Part shown: one piece after another, positions 24,065 through 36,139 of the stretch
Numbering within the stretch: position 1 is the first letter of the stretch
Layout: each line of letters starts with the position of its first letter
Assembly: GCA_030847615.1 (NCBI GenBank)
Contig: JAUMIR010000002.1
Span: forward strand, 242,439,809-242,503,808
Length of the DNA stretch: 64,000 nucleotides
Source of the DNA: Gambelia wislizenii
Lineage: Eukaryota; Chordata; Lepidosauria; Squamata; Crotaphytidae
Reading direction: 5' to 3'
Position numbers and translations under genes: made by a program
The notes under the pieces: model-generated
What the model was told of the DNA's origin: nothing
Databases searched by the model: none
The model's input: the letters and a program-made list of their open reading frames with translations, nothing else

Positions 24065-24295
24065 CTGATTAAGTAAGGAAGCTGCCTTTTATCAAGTTGG
24101 AGCATTGATCCATCCAGCCCTGTATTGGCCACTCTGATAAGCAGCTGCTGATCATTATCTATCTCAAGCAGGGCTGTTTCCTATCATCTGCTGTGTGGTC
24201 CTTTTACAGGAGATTGCCAGCAACAGAGCCTGGTTTTCTGCGTGCAAAGCATGTACTTGATCAACAGAGCTACAGGCTCTCTCACTTAGGGTGGG
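24065..24295 (-). repeat. tRNA-derived SINE, reverse
   Basis: Read on the - strand it opens GAGAGCCTGTAGCTCTGTTG and has CATGCTTTGCACGCAGAAAA, a tRNA-like A/B box head. It ends with a lengthy spacer and AAGGCAGCTTCCTTACTTAA. It is diverged from the known 'GAGCTACAGCCCCTCCC' type repeat. Confidence 0.6.
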
Positions 24296-25288
24296 ATCTT
24301 TGGCTCCAGTCAAGAACTATGGAGAGAGGCTTTCCTGAAGTTTCTTGAAGAATGAGCTATTGTTCCAATGAAAGAGGATCATATTTAACCAGAAGTATGA
24401 AAATACAAAGCTTTTCCCAGCATAGAACTGAGGTATGGGCAAGCCTCACCTGTTTAATTTCTTCCATATCTGGCAGTTGTTAAAACCATGGGAGCCCTAC
24501 CAGACCAGAGCAAGCTGGCAACCATTCATCCCTAATTAGAGGTTCTTTGAGAAATTGTTCCATTAAACAGGCCAGAACTATCCCCTGAATCTCACCAGAG
24601 TCACCACCAGCCAGAGGACAACTTTGACCAAGCCTCACCAGCACCTGAAGACAGAAGATATCCAATCAATAGTCTTTCCCCTGGTGAAGGCACCTACAAG
24701 GTGTTCTATCATTAGGCAGAATGAGGTGGCTGCCTCAGACATCAGATTTGGAATGTCAAGAAAGGGTAGCAAACTGTTTAATTTATTTAGCCATAGCCTC
24801 CCCACCTCCTTTAAAACAATGGGAGTCTCTTTACTTTCTAGGACAAGTATTTCACTAGGTTCACCTCCATCAGAGGCACGCTCCTCTTTCTCTTGACCCA
24901 TCCAGAGTGTGGACTCACATATCCAAAGTCCTGTCCTGTAATTTAGAAGGATCTGCAAAGGAATAAAGGGGCAATAATGATGACAATTTTTTGACAAATC
25001 TAACATACTCCTCGCTGTTTTAAATTTAAATGGTTTTTAAAAATGGTTTTACTTACATGCCACTCTGAGATCTTCCAATATGGGGTGGGATATAAATAAC
25101 AGACCTACATTATCACTACGGCCTGGAGCGAACTTCAGCATTTGTCAAAAGTATGAAACTATAACATCTTAGCAGGCAAAAACTGAGTTGGAAACGAGGA
25201 TTCAAACAAGTGTGCATTTTGAAAAGGAATGAGACATTGTACCTATTTTAAAAATGTGAATGGCAGTGTATTTTGGTGCTTGGAATTC

Positions 25289-28097
25289 ACAGAATCATAG
25301 AGTTGGAAGGGGCCCTATGAGCCATCAGGTCCAACCCCCTGCTCAGTAAAGGATCTCCAGCTAGACCATCCCCAGCAGGTAGCTCTCCAGCGTCTTTTTG
25401 AAAACACCCAGAGAAGGGGACCCCACCACCTCACTAGGCAATTGGTTCCATTGCTGAATCGCTCTCACTGTCAAGATGTTCCTTCTAATGTTCAATCAAA
25501 ATCTACCCTCCTGTAACTTAAAACCATTAGACCTAGTTCTGCCTTCTGAGGCAGCAGAGAACAAGCCAGCACCCTCCTCTTGGTGGCAGCCCTTGAACTA
25601 TTTAAAGAGTGCAATCTCATCACCCCTCAGTCTTCTCTTCACCAAGATGAACATGCCCAGCTCTTTCAACCTCTCTTCATATGTTTTGTTCTCCATACTT
25701 CTTATCATCCTCATTGCTCTTCCCTGAACTTGCTCCATTTCTCTATATCCATTGTAAAATGAGGCACCCAGAACTGAACGCAGGACTCCAGATGAGGCCT
25801 GACCAGCGCAGAATATAGTGAGGCTATTACTTTCCTCAGTTTGGAAACTATGCTTCTATTAATATAGGCCAAGATAGCATTTGTCTTCTTTGCTGCAGCA
25901 TCACACTGCTGGCTCATGTTCAACTAATGATCAACAGTAACCCCAAGGTCCTTTCCACATGTAGTACTGCTGAGCCAAGTATTTTCTGTCCTGTACCTGT
26001 GCATTTGGGGTTTGTGGCCTAAATGTAGAATTTTGTATTTCTCTCTGTTGAATTTCATTTTATTCATTTCAGCCCAGTTTTCTAGTTTATCAAGGTCCTT
26101 TTGAATTCATTTCCCATCATCCAGTGTGATAGCTACCCCTCCCAGTTTTGTTATCATCCACAAATTTGATGACCCCTCTATCCCATCTTCTAAACCATTG
26201 ATAAAAATATTGAAGAATGTTGGCCCCAAAACAGAACCCTGAGGCACTCCTTTTGAGACCTCCCTCCAGTTTGAAGTGAAGTCATTGATGACCATTTTTT
26301 GAGCAAAGTTTTCCAATCAATTCTGGATCCATATGATAGTGTTTCTATCTATTCCATGTTTAGCCAGTTTGCTAATCAAAATGTCATTGGGGACTTTATC
26401 AAATGCTTTGCTGAAATCCAGATAAAAGACATCCACAGCATTCCCACCATATACTAAACTAGTGACTGGGCCAAAAAAAGATATGTGATAACTTTGGCAG
26501 AATTTGTTCTTGAGAAACCCATGCTGGCTCCTACTAATCACTGCATTGTCATCAAGATACTTGTAAACAGACCGTTCTAATATTTTTTTCTGATCAGGCT
26601 GACTGGCCTGTAGTTTCTTGGAACTTTTTTTGGTTTTTTTTTTTTTTTTTTTGAAGAGAGGTACAATGTTTTCTCATCTTTAGTTCTCTGCCACCTGACC
26701 CATTCTCCAATATTTCTCAAAAATGAGGGCAAGTTGTTCTGCAAGTATGTTAGTAAATTCCTCCAATACTTTGGGATGCAGTTCATCTGACCCTGCAGAT
26801 TTGAACTCATTTAGGTTAACCAAGTGATTCCTGACTTAACTCCTTCTCAATATTGATTTGCAACCTGGATTCCTTACCAAGGTCTCTGCTGATGCATGGA
26901 AGCACACAGTCCTCTTTTGGGGAGAAAATTAAACAGACTAGGTATTGAGCAGTTCTGCTTTTTCATTGTGAAAAGCATTGTTAACATTTTCCCATACTTG
27001 CTGAGCAGCGGTCCCACAATTTCTTTCATCATTCTCTTGCTTTGAATATATTTGAAAAAAAAAACCTTTTGTTACTCCTTGCTTGCTTAGCCAGTCTCAG
27101 ATCATTTTGAGCTTTAGCTTTCCTTACACTATTCCTGGAAACTTGGGCTACACATCTGTATTATTCTTTGATGATCCGCCCTTCCTTCCATTCTTTAAAT
27201 ATGCTCTTATTTACTTACTTAATTTGTATGCTGCCTTTCTTCCACCATGGGACCCAAGGTGACCCATTTGGGACTCATTTCTTTTCACTTCTTTCTTGAC
27301 TTTACTGTGCAGTCACTTTGGCTTTTCCTCATTTTTCTTCTTCCATGGAATTGTTTGTGATTGTTTCTGGTTTCTCCATTTATTTTTACCCAGATGCTCT
27401 CCACTGGTCCAGGTTGATGACCTACATGGATTTCTGTACAAGTGAATATGCCTTTGATATATAATGCTACTTTCCCTCCTTTTCTTCCCCATCTGTTCCT
27501 TCTGAACAGATTATATCCTTCAATTGTTATATTCCCATCATAGGAGTCATTCCACCAACTCTCTTGTTATACCTATAAAGTCATATTTACCTTCCTGCAC
27601 TAGGACTTCAAGCTCATCTTGTTTGTTTCCCAAACTCTGTTTATTGCTGTATAGACAACTAAAGTGTTGTTTGTTTTCATCTTTTATTCTGCTGTGAATT
27701 TTACTGTGGCTTCTATTCTCTCCCTCCGCTTCTCCAATAGAATTCACATCCTTGTGTTTAGAGCTTGCTTTTGTACAGCTGTTTACGCTATCATCTCCAG
27801 CCCTCAAGGATTTACTCCAAACCCCTCTCGATCAGATTCACCATGCTTTTGCCAAAGATTTTCTTCCCAGTTTTTGTGAGGTGTAGACTACTGGTAGCCA
27901 GTAGTCCTTCATCTAAGAAGTGAAGCTGATGGTTCCAGAAGCCAAACCTCTCACCTCAACACCATCTGTGTAGCCTGTCATTCACTTGCTGTATCTTCTT
28001 GTCCCTGTGTGGTCCTTTACCTTTCACTGGCGAGAACACCACCTGTACCTCTAAACTTTTCACTTTCCTGCCCAGGGCTTCCTAGTCCAAGGTGATC
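25289..28097 (-). mobile_element. CR1 LINE, ORF2 and ORF1 3' part (- strand)
   Basis: The 3' end at 25289 is the typical AATCATAGAGTTGGAAGGGG. Broken ORF2 pieces on the - strand include DVFYLDFSKAFDKVPNDILI (RT motif A), [20 protein letters not shown] (motif B) and [17 protein letters not shown]. The start of ORF2 lies near 27.8 kb, and the end of ORF1 (an esterase-like C terminus, VQVVFSPVKGKGPHRDKK) lies at about 27.85-28.06 kb. Stops and frameshifts make it inactive. The element continues at 29508 after an inserted CR1. Confidence 0.85.
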
Positions 28098-29507
28098 CTT
28101 GGGAGAAACCCTGGAGAACAGGAGAGGCCCCAGCAGACTGGAGGAGGGCAAATGTTGTCCCCATTTTTAAAAAGGAGAAAAAAGAAGACCAAAATAATTA
28201 TCGCCCAGTCAGCCTAACATCAATATGAGGAAAGATTCTAAAGCAGATCATTAAACAGTCAGTCTATAAGCACTTAGAAAGGAATGCTGTGATCACTAAA
28301 AGTCAACATGGGTTTTTGAAAAACAAGTCATGCCAGACTAATCTTACCTCTTTTTTCGATAGTTACATACTTGGTAGATGAAGGTAATGCTGTGGATGTA
28401 GTGTATCTTGATGTCAGTAAGGCCTTTGACAAAGTCTCCCATGATATCCTTGCAAAAAAGTTAATAACATGTGGGTTAGACAATGCAATTGTTAGGTGGA
28501 TTTGTAATTGGTTGATGGGCTGAACCTAAAGGGTAGTAACCAATGGCTCCTCTTCATCCTGGAGAGAAGTGACTAGTGGGGTGCACAGGGTTCTGTCCTG
28601 GGCCCAGTGCTATTCAACATCTTTATCAACGACTTGGATGAGGGAAAAGAGGGTACGCTTATCAAGTTTGCAGATGACACCAAATTAGGAGGGGTAACAA
28701 ATACCCTAGAGGACAGGATCAGAATTCAAAATACAAATAAATAAATAAAATGATCCTAACAGATTAGAAAGCTGGGCCAAAACTAACAAAATGAATTTCA
28801 ACAGGAAGAAATGTAGGATACTACACTTGGGCAGTAAAAAATGAAATGCACAGATATAGGATGGGTGACACCTGGCTTGATAGCAGTACATGTGAAAGGG
28901 ATCTAGGCAGCTAAAAAAGCCAATGCGATTCTAGGTTGCATCAATAGGAGTATAGTGTCTAGATCAAGGGAAGTAATAGTGCCACTCTATTCTGCTTTGG
29001 TCAGACCTCACCTGGAATACTGTGTCCAGTTCTGGGCACCACATTTCAAGAAGGATATGGACAAGCTGGAATGTATCCAGAGCAGGGCAACCAAAATGGT
29101 GGGAGATCTGGAAGCCATGAGGAGCGGCTTAGGGAGCTGGGTATGTTTAGCTTGGAGAAGAGAAGGTTAAGAGGGGACATGATAGCCAGGTTTAAATATT
29201 TGAAGGGATGTCATACTGAGGATGGAGCAAGCTTGTTTTCTGCTGCTCCAGAAACTAGGACGCAGAACAATGGGTTAAAACTACAGGAAAAGAGATCCCA
29301 CCTCAACATTAGGAAAAACTTCCTGACAGTAAGACCTGTTCAGAAGTGGAATAAACATGCCTTGGAGCATAGTGGAGTCTCCTTCTTTGGAGGTTTTTAA
29401 GCAGAGACTGAATGGCCATCTGTCAGGAATGATTTGATTGTGTATTCCTGCATGGCAGGGGGTTGGACTGGAAGGCCCTTGTGGTCTCTTCCAACTCTAT
29501 GATTCTA
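28098..29507 (+). mobile_element. CR1 LINE, 5'-truncated, inserted in the CR1 above
   Basis: The + strand carries degraded RT: VYLDVSKAFDKVSHDILAKK (motif A), [20 protein letters not shown] and [20 protein letters not shown]. It ends in the CR1 3' terminus CTCTATGATTCTATGA. The junctions share TGATC (28093-28097 and 29508-29512), a possible 5-bp target duplication. Confidence 0.85.
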
Positions 29508-29885
29508 TGATCTGCTCAAAGATGTTCTTTGCAGTGTCTTTGGTGCTCATCTGAATCACAAAAAGGAGGTATTGTTCTGTGTTCTTGATAAGCTTCAGCA
29601 ACTTGTCAGTGATATGCATGCCAGGAAGACAGGACACTTTCCAATTCATCTTGTTTGGCTGGCACACAGTTCCCTCTATACCTGTGAACAAAGAATCCCC
29701 TAATACCAGCACCTTTCTTTTCTTCTTGCTGAAGATGATGGTTAGGTTACCTCCCTCCTTGGCAGGCACTGTCTCTTGCTGCTGGTCTCTTGTTTGTGTC
29801 TCTTCACTGTCAGGAGTTAGAGACTGAACTCCTTTGTAAAATGGCCAAACAACTGCAGAGTTATGCTGAGTCATAATGGGTCATC
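29508..29885 (-). mobile_element. CR1 ORF1 middle part (esterase-like domain), - strand
   Basis: It encodes KRKVLVLGDSLFTGIEGTVC and YLLFVIQMSTKDTAKNIFEQ, the GDS(L)-type block I and following block of the esterase-like domain in CR1 ORF1. It is the continuation of the element at 25289-28097. Confidence 0.75.
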
Positions 29886-30265
29886 ATAATGAGTCATCAT
29901 AATGGCTGACTACATGAACTGCCTAGTCATGCCACAGCTGCAGAAGGAGGGTTCTTATTGGTGTGTGAGATCATGTGATTGAGTAAGCCAATGCCCTGCG
30001 ACTGTGTATATGGGAGAGCTCAGAGCAGAGCTCACTTCTCTTCTTCCTGTGAGTGCTGATGCCTGATGAAGCAGTTTGTCGTTCAATTGTAAATATCTGT
30101 ACATATTGCAACTGCTTAACTTTGAAGATAAAAGTGCCTCCTGCTTATTTGGACGTCAAACAATTTGTGTGTGAGTATTCTTGGGAATGGGTTGCTACTA
30201 AGTCTGTTGAGATAGTTTTTTGGCTTCTGCCAGGGATTGAGTATCCTATCATCCCCTGACATTCA
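29886..30265 (+). mobile_element. LTR-like insertion in CR1 ORF1
   Basis: The stretch interrupts ORF1. It has a TATA-like TGTATATGGGAG at about 30005 and a poly(A)-like AGATAAAAG about 120 bp further, and ends CCCCTGACA, as a solo LTR might. No matching 5' TG boundary or clear target duplication was found, so the class is tentative. Confidence 0.35.
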
Positions 30266-30786
30266 CCACCATTATCCTCAGGAAGATGTAGGAAGTAATT
30301 GCTTAGTTGGAGCACTTCTAAATCCCTTGTGCATGGTCTGTTCCCGACATGGTGACTGACCTCTAGGGTGCTCCCTCAGTGTTACAGCCCTCTTCATTTT
30401 CATTGGCAGTTTCTTCCTGTTGGTTCTTTAGGAAGCCCTCATGTTCTCTAATGCCTTGAAGAGTCTCAACACATAGCTGCAGTGCATTGACCTTCTCTTC
30501 CAAGAGAGCCACCAGTATGCCCTTGCTGCAAGTGTAGTTATCATGGTTGTCTGGCAAGAAGATAAACATTACACACACACTGCAGCAAACGATGACCGAA
30601 CCTTCTGCCTCCATCCCTGTAGTTATTTTTTCCACCCCTTTCAGACTGTAATAACTCTTACTAATATGACTGCATGTGCCACAGGCCCTCAGAGACTCAG
30701 TTCCAAAGACTGAGGCAGCAGTTATATAGTTAGTGGCTGCTAGGTCTGCCCCCAACCAAGTCAGTGACTCAGCAGAAGTTCCATTC
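30266..30786 (-). mobile_element. CR1 ORF1 N-terminal part, - strand
   Basis: On the - strand it encodes SLRACGTCSHISKSYYSLKG and a coiled-coil-like stretch (GILVALLEEKVNALQLCVET). This is the N-terminal region of CR1 ORF1, probably close to the 5' end of the element. Confidence 0.65.
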
Positions 30787-30794
30787 CCTTAGAG

Positions 30795-31195
30795 CACTGG
30801 TTCTTAACCTGTGGTCCATGAACCCCCAGGGGGCCACAATGTCCTCACAGGGGGTCCACGAAGGATTGAAGGCTACTCAGCCCATATGACAGGAGCCAAG
30901 GCAAAGGTTGGCTGGCTTGGCCTGCGCATTGCCGTTCAACCCACTCCAACCACACAACTTTCAGGAGGAAGCAGGAGAAAAGTCTTCCCTCCCCCTTGAT
31001 TGCCTCTGAGGGAAGGGTTAATGGATGGTGTAATTGTATTATCATCATCATCATCAGGTATTATTGCCATTATTATTAGGTGTTGTTGTGATGGTGGTGG
31101 TTACGGTTTTAAATTTTGAGTTAAGTCTTGGGGGGCCACAGCAACAAAAGACATTTAAAGGGGTCCCTGCTAAAGAAAAGATCTAAGAACCACTG
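30795..31195. mobile_element. hAT/Charlie-type MITE, copy A
   Basis: The ends CACTGGTTCTTAACC and CTAAGAACCACTG are inverted. Flanks CCTTAGAG (30787-30794) and CCTTAGAC (31196-31203) form a near-perfect 8-bp target duplication. The middle holds a short AT/TCA repeat run. Two longer copies lie at 36140 and 37818. Confidence 0.8.
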
Positions 31196-31359
31196 CCTTA
31201 GACCACTGCTCAGGAAGAGTACACAGCCAAAAACAAACAAAAGCCCTCATACAAGCCTTCAAAAACAACAGCACACAGTCAAAAAGTCAAGGATGATCCC
31301 CCAAACACAGCTCACCTTCTGCTCTTATCATTCCTAACTTATTGTGGTATCTTATTACA

Positions 31360-32025
31360 GGAAGCCCTCACTTATCTGACAGGTTAGGGACCGCAGAACT
31401 GTCAGAAAGTGAAATTGGTTGAAAAAAGGAAGTTTCTTCTTTTAGCTTGCAAAGGCAAGACTGAACAATAGATGGAGCCAAGGTGACAGAAAAAAACCCA
31501 ACAACTGCACTCCCAGTACAAATATAAATATATTATTATTTTTTTGTATTATTTTTGTTTTAATTTTTTTTCTTTTTCAAATATGTATAATTGTAATGTG
31601 TAACTTCTAATTTTAGTATAAAGGTGTAAATATAATGTTTATTGGAAAAGAAAAGAGAGTGATTATAGTGTATTTAGATCAAGAGGAAAATGTATTAGTG
31701 TTAGGACAGATACGGGTAGTTTTATTTTTGTATTAGTAAGAGATTGCGGGGGGGATTGCGTTATTGTTATGGCCTTTTGTGGTTGGGTGTATTATTCTGT
31801 AGAATGGTTTTATTTCAATTAAAAAAAATCCTACGCCCCCCCCCCCCCAAAATCAGAGAGAGAGAAAAAATTACCCCATAAATATTAACCCACTTGTGCT
31901 CAGATAGCAGCAGGGTTCGAAAGAGCAGACCAGGGGTTGAAAGAGCAGAACATCACTGTAATTTTGATCTGTTGAAACAGCAGAACGTCAAAAAACAAGC
32001 TGTCGAAAAGTGGGGGGTGGTTGTA
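31360..32025. repeat. Unclassified interspersed repeat
   Basis: It starts CAGGAAGCCCTCACTTATCT and contains GATCTGTTGAAACAGCAGAA near its right end. A diverged reverse relative lies at 59345-59635. The centre holds an AT-rich stretch and a C run at 31837-31848. Confidence 0.5.
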
Positions 32026-32509
32026 TTCTTATTATTCTAACTACTACTACATTATGGTTATGGTTACGGTTATGATTGATTATTCTAACATGGTCACCTT
32101 GATTCCAATTACAGTACAACACCTGACATAACCATGACATTGAATATTCCATCATTACCAAAAGGTGTGATGCCCTATTGCTGATACTTGACAATGATTG
32201 TTGGTACTCGGAGTGTACCTGGCAGCACACGGCAATTGTGTTAGTAAGAACAGGAAGCTCTTGCCCAGCTGCAGAGGGCTCAGGTGAGATCAAATTGGCA
32301 CAGTCTGTCACAGTACTCCTGGATGCTAAAGTACTGGGTGCTAAAGTTGGTTATCACCCTTAGGTATCTTTGGATTTCCAGATCTTTAGGACTATATTTC
32401 CCACAATCCTTTTCTACCAATTCTGCTGGGTGAGGCTGACGGAAGCTGAACTCCAAAACACCTATAGAGACAACAGCTTCCCCATCTTTGGTCCAAGAGG
32501 AAGATTCAT

Positions 32510-32857
32510 GTACACACATTAATAGTGCATGTGCATTTTCCCTGGCTAAACTGTCCTCTATGCAAATTCCCTCTCCACCTCACAATCCACTCCTGCCACT
32601 CAATCTGTTGGGAGCCAGGCAGTCAACTGGCAGTGGCAGCAGGTTGCCTGCGATGGGAGCCAGGCAGTCAACTGGCGGCAGCTGTGGCAGGGCAACAGAG
32701 TGACTAACCCTTAGCAATTCCGGGAAAAGTGTGGAACACTGAGAAGGGGAGAAGGAATTTAAAAATCAATCGGCCTACCTTACAGGGTTGTTGTGAGGTC
32801 TACTGGGTGTTTTTGGGGGAGTTTTTTAATGGCGTATGTTACGCTGGGTACAGCTAG
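32510..32857 (+). mobile_element. Non-autonomous Helitron, 3' part
   Basis: The 3' end has a short hairpin, GCTGGGTACAGC, followed by TAGT, giving a CTAG terminus next to T. The sequence matches in reverse the Helitron at 44038-44493. The internal region contains two copies of GGGAGCCAGGCAGTCAACTG. The 5' end is unclear. Confidence 0.65.
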
Positions 32858-33785
32858 TATTTGGAATTACAATGGCAAAGAAGAAAAGAGGAGAGCAATC
32901 CTATCATGCGATCGAGGGAGTCCATCTATCCAGGAAAACACGCCTGCTCTCAAAAAAAACAAACTTCAAGGAAGGAGGGGTCCCTTGGCCAGAGCAATTA
33001 TGCTTCTCCCTTCTTCCCCTCTAGCTAGCAAAATGCCTCCTCTGCCACCATCTTGCACTAGTACTCACCTCGACTGCTTTGGACGTCCCTGTGCTGCAGA
33101 TGAATCCCCCACAGCAAGCGCCTGGGGGTGGAGAGGCTGGAGAAATCCTGAGCCCGGGTCTTGCTTAGCTCCATCAGTGTTTAAGGAAGGATGCTGGGAA
33201 GAGGAGGAAGAAGGTCCTTTCACGGTCAAATCCGATCACTCCCTCCCACCCAGCTCAGTGGGGTAATATTTGGATGCGGCTGGCTGGAAAAGCTCTAGAA
33301 AGCCACAGGTCAGGCTCCCTTGCCTAACAACAAAAACAAAATTTTAATAATATGTTTTTATTTCTTAACCACCTCTCCCCAAGGCTCCAGGCAGGGTACA
33401 ATATGAATTAAAATACAATATATAACATACAGTCATTAAAACACACTGGTAAAAACACATAAAATTAAAATAAACATTCAGTTAAAATCACCCATACAAA
33501 TTTAAAATTCATAGATTAAAATCAACTGGGTAGCGACTGCCAGACAGGTTCAGATCCATTCTTTGAGGTTTGCAGAGCCATGATTCCCTTGTCTCATTGA
33601 TTTAAACGGGACCACCTACACCAGGATCCAGCCCAGTATTCTATGTCTTCCATTGGTTTCTGAGGTTCAGAGGCTTACATTTGGCTGTCTGCAGTGAAGA
33701 ACAAGATGACCCTTCTTTCAATGTCACCTATGTACAAAAGCCAAGAAAACCAGCAGCTGAATCTGTTTTTTCATCCCTGGTACTG

Positions 33786-34010
33786 AGGCGCCTTTCACAC
33801 TACACAGTTTAGGGCCCTACAATTCAACTTAAAAGTGCCATGGGTCCATCCTATGGAATCATGGGATTTGTAGTTTAGTGTGGTATTTAGCATTCTCAGC
33901 TAGAGAGCTCTTTTGGTGCCTCTGACCAAACTTCAGGAGAATGCCGCCATGGCAATTAAAGTGGAATCACAGTGCTATTATTGTGTCGTGTGAAAGGGCC
34001 CCAAGAGAGT
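33786..34010. mobile_element. MITE with GCGCCTTTCACAC termini
   Basis: The inverted ends are GGCGCCTTTCACACTACAC and GTGTCGTGTGAAAGGGCCCC. The internal CATGGGATTTGTAGTTTAGT is typical of hAT-like MITEs in squamates. Confidence 0.6.
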
Positions 34011-34195
34011 GTCCTCTAACAGACTAGTTTAGGAGGCTTAGGACAGGCCACAGGGCACAGAGTTCTCTCCCCCAATTCCTTATTGCCACCTCCCAGCATC
34101 TGCCACTGGAGAAAATGGCCTCACTCTTACCTAGTGCACATGTATGGAGGACAGTTGTCATCCCTTTGGTCTCTTGAACTCAAATCTCCAGATTA

Positions 34196-34810
34196 AGGAG
34201 ATTATCAGATGGTAAAAATATCCCAGGACAGGAACGACAGGAGATTGCTAAAAGGCTTACCTTTTAGAAGACGTTGTCCCTGTCCTGGGATGCTCCCATT
34301 CTGCTCCTGTTCCTCCCGTTTCCTCTTATTCACAGAAAAATCCGTGAATAAGAGGCCCGTTCTGTTATTATAACAGAACAATGGGTGAGTGAACAGAAGC
34401 CCCGTTCAGCTCCCGGGATGACTACTGAATGTAACATCACCAGGAGGTCTGTGCCAGACACACTTCCAGGTGCAATCGGGATGACAAGGTAAGTAAAAAA
34501 TAAATAAATTAAAAAAAAATCCCCTTCCCGGGTAGCTTTTATTTTTTTAAAAGTGTTTTTGTGCTTCATTTACTTTTTTGACAGTTGGGGGGGGGGGTAT
34601 TTTTAAATTTCAATTGCCAGTCGTAAAAGCAGCCTTACCAGGATTGCATTTATAACTGGGCAGTGAAGGAAGGGGGAGCCCTTTCCTGTCACAGAATGAA
34701 GGTAGGTGCATGAAACTTTTTTCTTTATAACATGGCAGGAATGGGAGTGGGGCAGGTGGGGGGTTGCAGGACAGAAACGGACCCTAAGGGTCCATCTGAT
34801 AATCTCCTAA
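34196..34810. mobile_element. MITE with GGAGATTATCAGATGG termini
   Basis: Perfect inverted ends: GGAGATTATCAGATGG at about 34197 and CCATCTGATAATCTCC at about 34792-34807, each bordered by TAAG. Inner inverted phrases (CCCAGGACAGGAACG, TCCTGTCCTGGGA) are also present. No transposase was seen. The superfamily was not assigned. Confidence 0.7.
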
Positions 34811-34824
34811 GCGTGAATGGATCT

Positions 34825-34936
34825 TGACTATGGCCATCTGTCAGGAGTGCTTTGATGGGGTACTCCTGCATGGCAGAGGGTTGGACTAGATGGCCCTTGT
34901 GGTCTCTTCCAGCTCTATGATTCTATGATTCTATCT
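34825..34936 (+). mobile_element. CR1 3' fragment
   Basis: It matches the last ~110 bp of CR1: GGCCATCTGTCAGGAGTGCT and the end CTCTATGATTCTATGATTCT. Confidence 0.8.
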
Positions 34937-35324
34937 GGATGTGAACGCTACAGCACCATCCGCATGCATGTTAAGTCACCATCTAATGCACAAACAGGAA
35001 AATGACACTCCCATTTACAATCTGGATTCTATCAAATCAGTGCAGGAAACAAAGCCACATGAGTGCTTAGTCAAGTTGGTCCTGGCCAATACAATCACTG
35101 GTGTATACTAAATATGCAACTATATGCTTCTTTAAACAGCAGTGGAGCAGGCTGTAATTCACCAGATGAACCCACTCCTGTGATAGAAATAGCGTGGTGA
35201 CAAAGGCTGTTCCCATTGAATGTTACTGAGCTGTGAAAGGCACAGAGATGAGGGAGAGATGAGATGATGCTAGGCTGTAATCCTCTGCATTTAGACAGGG
35301 CTCATCATGCTGACAGACAGCAAG

Positions 35325-35475
35325 GTGTAGTGGTTTAAGTGCTGGACAATTACTCTGGAGACCAGGGTTCAAATCCTCGCTCAGCCATGGAAACCCACTG
35401 GGTGACCTTGGGCAAGACACACTCTCTCAGAAGGCAAAGGCAAATCCCCTCTGAACAAATTCTGCCAAGAAAACA
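35325..35475 (+). repeat. tRNA-derived SINE (Sauria-type)
   Basis: Head GGTGTAGTGGTTTAAGTGCT, B box GGGTTCAAATCCT, then CTGGGTGACCTTGGGCAAGA. It runs into the reverse 5S SINE piece at 35476. Confidence 0.75.
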
Positions 35476-35595
35476 TGCCCAGAGGTAGTTTTCCTGCCTC
35501 TGAAATATAGTCGACAGCACTTGGTATTCATTGGTGGTCTCTGCTTAGCTTCCAAGACCAGACAGGATCTGGTGCCTTTAGGGTATTTAGGTTCT
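35476..35595 (-). repeat. 5S-Sauria SINE fragment, reverse
   Basis: In reverse: GTATTCATTGGTGGTCTCTG, then CTTAGCTTCCAAGACCAGAC, matching the 5S-like head. Confidence 0.65.
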
Positions 35596-36015
35596 TTCCT
35601 GAGTAAATGTAATTGTGTATTTATTTTATTTGCTATATAAGTGTCAGTTTCATACGTCTTTATTGGGCTATATGATATCTAGTGTGAAAGAAGATACACT
35701 CATTAATAAGTAAGATTATATCTGCTTGATAAACCTAAAAGCCTGATCTGCTGCTAATCCAGACGTAAGCACCATTGAATTATTAACTGGGTTTTTCTTC
35801 CTGATAAACAGATTTTGGCTTCTAGCCTCTTTCAGATGCAACAGCACTGGAAGAGGACTCTTTCTATAAATCACTGGGATTGGAGCAATGAACTTACAGT
35901 ATTGCCCTCTTGGTCCCATCAGGGAGTGGTTCGGTATGATAGAAGTTGTAGTACAAATCAGGACGAGTACATTCTCCTTCCTTGGATGGGCAACCCCACT
36001 GGGATATTGCCCTAG

Positions 36016-36139
36016 ATGTCTGGGGTAATAATCACAACCAACATTACCAATTATCAGGAACACCCCAGATGCTTGTGGTAACAACCCCTACAATCCCCAT
36101 AATTGGCCATGTTGGTTGTAGCTAATGGGATTTCTAGAC
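36016..36139. repeat. ~125-bp dimer repeat, unit 1
   Basis: The phrases ACCAATTATCAGGAACACC and CCCATAATTGGCCATGTTGG recur in unit 2 at 36793-36925. The two units are now separated by the hAT insertion at 36140. Confidence 0.6.

Noticed and set aside
32793..33266. 157-codon + strand ORF
   Set aside because: It begins inside a Helitron-derived repeat and has no recognisable domain.
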